Source: Zygnema cylindricum (lineage: Eukaryota; Streptophyta; Zygnematophyceae; Zygnematales; Zygnemataceae). Taken from it: DNA of 64,000 nucleotides. The notes under the pieces are model-generated. The model saw only the letters and a list, made by a program, of their open reading frames with translations. It ran no database searches and was not told the origin of the DNA. The stretch is from the NCBI GenBank assembly GCA_037447655.1, contig JBBHKE010000708.1:29992-93991 (forward strand), in the 5' to 3' direction. A program made the translations under genes and the position numbers. Positions 59,544 through 64,000 of the stretch are shown piece by piece; positions within the stretch are counted from its first letter, which is position 1; each line of letters opens with the position of its first letter.

Positions 59544-60687
59544 CTTTCAACCTTTTTTTTGAAATTTTACGTGCATTTTATCCGTACACGAAAGTAAACG
59601 AAATTTACGATAAGTTAAAAAACTAAAAAAAAATAGCAAATTTTAGTAAAAAAGCCAAAATCCGTACAAATGGAACCTGTATGAGGTTGATGTTAACACA
59701 ACACTGTAACAGCACTATTTCACCAACATGGCCAATAATAAAGCTGCGTTGCGAACATGATAGAGCGGTGTTTTTCTTGATTAAGGGTTACCATTTAGTG
59801 AGGTTAATGTTGATAAAAATGTTAAAAAAAGCGTCAACGCTAATCATTCTCTCTAATAGCGATATTCTCTAATAGATGCAGTATTCATTAGGGCTACTCT
59901 GATTCGCCAATGAATTGCTTCAAATGCCGTTTCATAATGTGTCCTAATAATACGAAAATGACACATGTCCATGTTTCTAGTATGTAACTTTACGCGTTGA
60001 TTTGTTTAGAAACGCTTAGCAGTAAAAATTGAATCAGACCTAGCTTTAGGAAACAAATAAATAAATAATTAAAAAATCGTTATCGTACCAATTACTCCTC
60101 TACAACCAACATCAATGGGCCTTGTACTGTACCAAAGAAATGTTATAATATGCTCTTTAGTAGAGCAATTATTAACCTAATTTCAATTTTGGATTTCCAT
60201 TATAATCACATATTACGACCAAATCATCGAAGGTAGAAAAAGTAATCATATGACAACAAAAAAAAAAAAAAACAACCAACTTCACAAGAATTGAAAAAAC
60301 AAAAAAAATCCTCACAAGAAAGAGCAAAACAGAAAAACCTTACAAAAAGACAAAGAATGAAAAACCTCGCGGAAGGCCGCGTATCCTCACAATTTGAAGT
60401 AAATCCAGACACATTTTTACAAAAAGTAAGCAAAACCCTATAAACTCCAAAACAGTACTTGCACACTCGATCTAGTCTCCACCGAAGTCGAAAATTAAAG
60501 AAACCGAGAGAACGGCAGCTTCCGACACACTCCGAAAACGAATAATAGATGGCGAGGAGCCCTAATTTTTTCTTCTTAACTGTAGAATCAAAAACCGAGA
60601 GAGCTTGTGAACTGAAAACTTTCAAAATGAAAACTCTCAAAATGAAAACTCTAAAAATGAAGAATCTCAAAATGAAGACGGCCCTTC
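59544..60687. other. Region 3' of the quinolinate phosphoribosyltransferase gene
   Basis: No gene. TCCGTACAA at about 59661. At 60620-60680 a unit of about 15 bp (CTCAAAATGAAAA type) is repeated four times; on the gene strand this falls just past the stop codon, probably in the 3' untranslated region. Confidence 0.5.
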
Positions 60688-63659
<2,972 letters not shown>

Positions 63660-63756
63660 CTAAGAAACTCTATAAAACTGGTTCAGCAACGAACCTTGGT
63701 CGTCTACAAGGAATCCGTTCCTTCATTTCTAATTTTAAGGTAATTACAAATAGGCG

Positions 63757-63781
63757 ATTACTGGCATTAATGGCCAGTAAT
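63757..63781. repeat. Short perfect hairpin
   Basis: ATTACTGGC and GCCAGTAAT, 9-bp arms around a 7-base loop, in the QPT intron. Confidence 0.7.
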
Positions 63782-64000
63782 TGTACAGAAAAACAAATGT
63801 ATGAATCATAAACTTTTTCGTATAATTACTGTGATTACTAGGGAGTCACCCCAGCAATAGCATCAATATATTTAAAGAAGCGTATATTTCTTAACCTAGA
63901 AGAAAGCAATCAACGCAAAGTCTTCTTTGCTTTGTCGTTTTCGAAAAAGCTTTCACCGAGCTTGGGTTCATTTTCATGCTACAGGTATTTTAGCATTTAT

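Overview
The window looks like nuclear DNA of a plant-lineage (streptophyte) organism. The one recognisable host gene is a plant-type quinolinate phosphoribosyltransferase with GT-AG introns at the right end. The rest is dominated by plant-type Ty1/copia and Ty3/gypsy LTR retrotransposons, MITE-like elements, tRNA-like sequences and simple repeats. I cannot name the species from the sequence.

Layout. 1-9.37 kb: the last two exons of an unrecognised host gene (961-1554), a dispersed repeat, purine and AT-rich simple repeats, and long stretches without a convincing gene. 9.37-13.72 kb: a decayed Ty3/gypsy element (G) with two 974-bp LTRs and a 5-bp target duplication, sitting 11 bp upstream of a tRNA gene. 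13.8-18.2 kb: MITE-like elements and a tRNA-Arg-like gene.

18.2-51.8 kb is one nested complex built inside a 31-bp minisatellite. A solo copia LTR (F) was inserted in the array and was later split by a chimeric copia element (A). A second copia element (C, minus strand) was inserted further along. C was then invaded in its 3' LTR by element B (plus strand), whose 5' LTR was invaded by element E (minus strand). C was also invaded in its integrase gene by element D (minus strand). For B, D and E both ends and matching 5-bp target duplications can be read directly.

51.8-60.6 kb: a decayed copia gag-pol relic (H), a 93-bp tandem duplication, more copies of the dispersed repeat, tRNA-Arg-like pseudogenes and a MITE. 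60.7-64 kb: the 3' part of the quinolinate phosphoribosyltransferase gene on the minus strand (four exons). One of its introns carries a TA-rich microsatellite and a MITE, and another carries a 103-bp fold-back.

The most interesting signal is the shared architecture of the copia family (A-F). (1) The primer binding site abutting the LTR is complementary to the anticodon region of initiator tRNA-Met, not to its 3' end. (2) The ATG complementary to the CAU anticodon lies in the gag frame. (3) Each LTR ends with a further ATG in the same frame, 20 nt before the LTR end (59 nt in D), so Gag would begin inside the LTR. (4) The A, B, C, E and F LTRs contain a decayed antisense tRNA-like block, and a GTAC-rich inverted repeat is seen in all of them (partial in F). 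All coding copies here are damaged, so these are features of the family rather than of a working element in this window.
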